Source: Butyricicoccus sp.
GTDB taxonomy: Bacteria; Bacillota; Clostridia; Oscillospirales; Butyricicoccaceae
Direction of reading: 5' to 3'
Length of the DNA: 8,131 bases
NCBI GenBank assembly: GCA_020025885.1
Contig: JAHHRJ010000069.1
Coordinates: 1-8,131, forward strand
Shown: positions 6,144 to 8,131 of the stretch, piece by piece
Numbering within the stretch: the first letter of the stretch is position 1
Layout of the letters: each line of letters opens with the position of its first letter
The notes under the pieces: generated by a model
The model's database searches: none
Seen by the model: only the letters and a program-made list of their open reading frames with translations
What the model was told of the DNA's origin: nothing
Program-made: the position numbers and the translations under genes

Positions 6144-6825
6144 ATTTTTCCATCTCAAAGCGATAGCCATATCCGCGTACTGTTCCAATCAGGCTGCCGC
6201 AGGGTCCGAGCTTGGCACGCAGCTTTTTAATATGCGTATCCACCGTGCGCAGATCTCCAAAATAATCGTAGCCCCAAACAGCATTCAAGATCGCCTCGCG
6301 TGATAATGCAATACGTGGATTATTCTTAAAATAGACCAGTAGTTCATATTCTTTGGGGGTCAATTCCACATTCTGTCCTTCGACCATCACCATACGACGG
6401 CGTTCATCTACGGTCAGTGCCCCAAAGGTATCTGCTTCTTTCTCTGCCGCGCCCGCACGTTTGAGCAGTGTTTTCACACGTGCAGCAAGCACCAAAGGAG
6501 AGAAGGGCTTTGCGACATAATCATCTGCGCCTGCTTCCAGTCCATAGAGTTCATCCGTGTCCTCGGCGCGTGCAGTCAGCATCATAACAGGCAGTGGTGC
6601 ACCCTGATCGCTTGCGCGAATGGCAGACAGCACACCAAACCCATCCATGCGCGGCATCATAACATCCAAGATCACGAGTCCAAGCTCAGCGCGATGCGCT
6701 TCCACAAGCTCCAGTGCAGCAACGCCATCTTCCGCTTCTAAGATCGTGTGTCCGTCTCGGCGCAAAAAGTCTGCAACCAAACGGCGAATACGTGCCTCAT
6801 CATCAGCAATGAGAACCAAAGCCAT
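6142..6825 (-). CDS. OmpR/PhoB-family response regulator
   Basis: This 227-aa DNA-binding regulator has the standard length and order for the family. The receiver domain covers 1-120, with acidic pocket Asp8/Asp9, phosphoacceptor Asp54 (VILDVMMPRMDG), Thr84 and Lys106 (DDYVAKPFSP). The C-terminal winged helix covers about 130-226, with ELTPKEYELLVYF (154-166), SREAILNAVWGYDYFGDLRT (175-194) and the recognition-helix region VDTHIKKLRAKLG (195-207), ending in TVRGYGYRFE. All activation residues are present, so it should be phosphorylatable. The start has AAGGAGA a short distance upstream. The closest kinase on the same strand is at 3501-5021, beyond two YbjN genes, and is the likely partner. 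The regulon is unknown, and no obvious direct-repeat operator was recognised. Confidence 0.95.
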   Translation of the reverse strand: MALVLIADDEARIRRLVADFLRRDGHTILEAEDGVAALELVEAHRAELGLVILDVMMPRMDGFGVLSAIRASDQGAPLPVMMLTARAEDTDELYGLEAGADDYVAKPFSPLVLAARVKTLLKRAGAAEKEADTFGALTVDERRRMVMVEGQNVELTPKEYELLVYFKNNPRIALSREAILNAVWGYDYFGDLRTVDTHIKKLRAKLGPCGSLIGTVRGYGYRFEMEK

Positions 6826-6856
6826 ACAAAGGTCTCCTTCCAGATCATCCTTTTAT

Positions 6857-6872
6857 AGTATACCTGATTATA
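6857..6872 (-). promoter_or_regulatory. Probable promoter region of the response regulator gene
   Basis: Two -10-like hexamers lie upstream of the gene on the minus strand: TATAAT (6867-6872, perfect) and TATACT (6857-6862). Neither has a good -35 at the usual distance. The upstream flank is extremely A/T-rich and shared with the terminator tail of the HAD gene. A promoter here is expected because a strong terminator lies just upstream, but the exact elements are uncertain. Confidence 0.45.
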
Positions 6873-6904
6873 GCGTAAGTTTTTGAATTTTTCGTGAAAA
6901 AATA

Positions 6905-6968
6905 AAAAAATTTTTTTGAATGAGCATCTATAAAGGCATGCCGCTTTTCCGGCATTCCTTTATAGATG
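6905..6968 (-). terminator. Strong intrinsic terminator of the HAD phosphatase gene
   Basis: There is a long hairpin with an outer 12-bp perfect stem (CATCTATAAAGG at 6925-6936 with 6957-6968), a single C/T mismatch, an inner 6-bp stem (ATGCCG/CGGCAT) and a 6-nt loop. On the minus strand it is followed, after about ten bases, by T7 and further T-rich tracts. It lies 51 bases after the HAD stop codon and isolates the response regulator gene from upstream transcription. Confidence 0.85.
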
Positions 6969-7019
6969 TGTTTCTTCTCTGCGTTCCCAGAATTTTGCTT
7001 TTGTGCTTTCCTGTAAATC

Positions 7020-7835
7020 TTACTCCTTTTGGAGCAGATGATAAATCGCTTTCGCAACACCATCTTCCTCATTGGTTGCTGTGATATAGCGTGCGACTGC
7101 CTTGACTGCATCGCTTGCATTGCTCATCGCAACGGGCATACCAACAACATGCAGCATTTCAAGATCATTTTCACTGTCTCCAATTGCAATACAACGCTCC
7201 AAGGAAATACCATACTGCTCACACAGTTTTCCAAGTGCACGTCCCTTATCTGCGATCGGAGAAATCACCTCAATGTTATCATTACCGGAGCTCATGACAC
7301 GAACCCCCGGAATCTGCCCAATCTGTTCCCGCGCATGCTGCAACATTGCCTTGTCATTGGAACGGCAGAACATTTTATCAATGGACACCTTTGTATTAGC
7401 AATGTATTCCGCAACAGAGGGTACTACCTTTTTGCTGGTATGATATCCCTCGTTGGTCTTATAGCTGGAAAAATACATTTCATCATAAGGCGTAATGAGC
7501 ATATCTTCTCCAGCATAGATCATAGAAACCATGCCAACACGCTCAACAACAGCAGCTGCACGGACAGCAGGCTCCCACGGAATGGAAATTCGCATACTGT
7601 ATGCATCTTGTGCCATAGAAAACAGAGTTGCACCGCCAGCGGTCACCAAATCATCGTCTATTCCAAGGATTCGCGCAAACTCTGCTGCCTCACTCGCAAT
7701 TCGTCCGGTTGAAAGTACCACACGCACACCCTGTTCGCGTGCCCATGCAACTGCCTCTTTGACAGCCGGTGTGATGGTATTTTTCCGATTGAGTGTTGTA
7801 CCGTCCAAATCAAGTGCAATGAGATCATATTTCAT
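7020..7835 (-). CDS. Cof-type HAD-superfamily sugar/nucleotide phosphatase
   Basis: This 271-aa cytoplasmic Mg-dependent phosphohydrolase is of the HAD class IIB (Cof/YidA-like) type. All four motifs are present: motif I DLDGT with nucleophile Asp9 and acid/base Asp11, motif II STGR (Ser42-Arg45), motif III Lys197 (DKGRALGKL), and motif IV GDSENDLEML with Asp220 and Asp224. The region between about 80 and 190 is the family's substrate-selecting cap domain. Relatives dephosphorylate small phosphorylated metabolites such as sugar phosphates or flavin and pyridoxal phosphates; the substrate cannot be read from sequence. I chose the ATG at 7835 because MKYDLIALDLDGT is the normal family start. 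In-frame codons further upstream (GTG at 7892) run into the mobile-element end and would add 19 atypical residues. The gene is monocistronic, with its own terminator. Confidence 0.93.
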   Translation of the reverse strand: MKYDLIALDLDGTTLNRKNTITPAVKEAVAWAREQGVRVVLSTGRIASEAAEFARILGIDDDLVTAGGATLFSMAQDAYSMRISIPWEPAVRAAAVVERVGMVSMIYAGEDMLITPYDEMYFSSYKTNEGYHTSKKVVPSVAEYIANTKVSIDKMFCRSNDKAMLQHAREQIGQIPGVRVMSSGNDNIEVISPIADKGRALGKLCEQYGISLERCIAIGDSENDLEMLHVVGMPVAMSNASDAVKAVARYITATNEEDGVAKAIYHLLQKE

Positions 7836-7885
7836 AGAGACTTTCCGTCCTTCATTCAGTATTCCAAACATAGCATAAATCATTT

Positions 7886-8040
7886 TTGACACTCCCCATG
7901 TCTAAAGACAGGGGATTCTCAGTTCGCTGACCGTAGCCTGCACCGTGCGAGGTCTTACATGGTCTCCCTGAGCGTATTGGTTCGGGTGTGTCCCACCCTA
8001 CCATATTTACATCTACGCCAGTTGACGCAGTCCTTCATTT
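7886..8040 (-). mobile_element. IS200/IS605-type right end with tnpB tail and omega-RNA-like hairpins
   Basis: On the minus strand, codons LNEGLRQLA followed by TAG (8042-8013) resemble the very end of a TnpB protein. After the stop come structured segments typical of the 3' end of these elements: CUGCGUC/GGCGUAG with G-U pairs (8013-8030), GGGUG/CACCC (7984-7998), and the terminal CCCC-TGTC-TTTA-GACA-T-GGGG hairpin (7894-7914) followed by GTGTCAA. I recognise that last hairpin and ending as the usual IS605-group right end that also forms the 3' scaffold of omega RNA. No transposase gene is present inside the window. The element end lies about 50 bases upstream of the HAD start codon. Identification is from memory of the family pattern, not from a search. 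Confidence 0.62.
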
Positions 8041-8131
8041 AAGGCAACACCGCACAATGTCATCTGCGGCGCTTTACGAAAATTTCGCGCCATAAATTCG
8101 TTGTGAATCCTTGAAATCCACCAAGGATTCC
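8041..8131. repeat. Probable end of a second repeat or miniature element
   Basis: From about 8041 the sequence changes to aaggcaacaccgcacaat, which I associate with repeated insertion-element ends in gut Clostridia, though not certainly. Internal inverted repeats are cgaaa/tttcg (8077-8087) and a 9-bp pair gaatccttg (8105-8113) with caaggattc (8122-8130). A minus-strand frame stays open to the window edge and joins the tnpB-like tail, but its residues do not look like the TnpB zinc-ribbon end. The simplest reading is an insertion within the last codons of the tnpB remnant. The element continues beyond the window. Confidence 0.35.

Noticed and set aside
7029..7712. Plus-strand open frame opposite the HAD gene
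   Set aside because: It is an antisense shadow of a gene with all four HAD motifs. The translation is Cys/His/Asn-rich without a domain.
7836..7892. GTG at 7892 as start of the HAD gene
   Set aside because: It falls within the IS end sequence and would add residues absent from the family. The ATG at 7835 gives the standard N-terminus ending in DLDGT.
7886..8131. CRISPR array
   Set aside because: The short inverted repeats here are not regularly spaced direct repeats; an IS end explains them better.

Overview
All seven genes that can be supported are on the minus strand. The window looks like the chromosome of an anaerobic, butyrate-forming Clostridia species of the Oscillospirales/Ruminococcaceae type. 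The reasons are a bcd-etfB-etfA operon of the anaerobic kind, strong Gram-positive Shine-Dalgarno sequences, Firmicutes-style intrinsic terminators, and a mosaic of mobile-element debris at the right edge. The genus cannot be fixed from the sequence alone.

Layout, read in the direction of transcription (right to left). At the right edge (about 7886-8131) is what looks like the right end of an IS200/IS605-type element. It holds the last codons of a tnpB-like gene and an omega-RNA-like hairpin series, and appears to be cut by a second repeat from about 8041. Next is a Cof-type HAD phosphatase (7020-7835) with a strong terminator. It is followed by an OmpR/PhoB-type response regulator (6142-6825), two tandem paralogous YbjN-domain proteins (5607-6065 and 5116-5583), a double-hairpin terminator, and a HAMP sensor histidine kinase (3501-5021). 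An AT-rich spacer then leads into a consensus sigma-70 promoter, an approximately 160-nt leader with many nested helices, and the three-gene operon bcd (2052-3197), etfB (1228-2028) and etfA (96-1208), which ends in tandem hairpins.

How the genes fit together. Bcd with EtfAB is the flavoprotein complex that reduces crotonyl-CoA to butyryl-CoA with NADH, coupled in anaerobes to ferredoxin reduction. The regulator and kinase are probably a cognate two-component pair, although the two YbjN genes lie between them. That arrangement suggests, without proving it, that the YbjN proteins belong to the same signalling module.

The most interesting item is the untranslated leader of bcd. Its helices tile with no linker between three of them, include G-U pairs that form only in the minus-strand transcript, and offer an alternative pairing with the 5' terminal hairpin. 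It is a candidate cis-regulatory RNA for butyrate synthesis.
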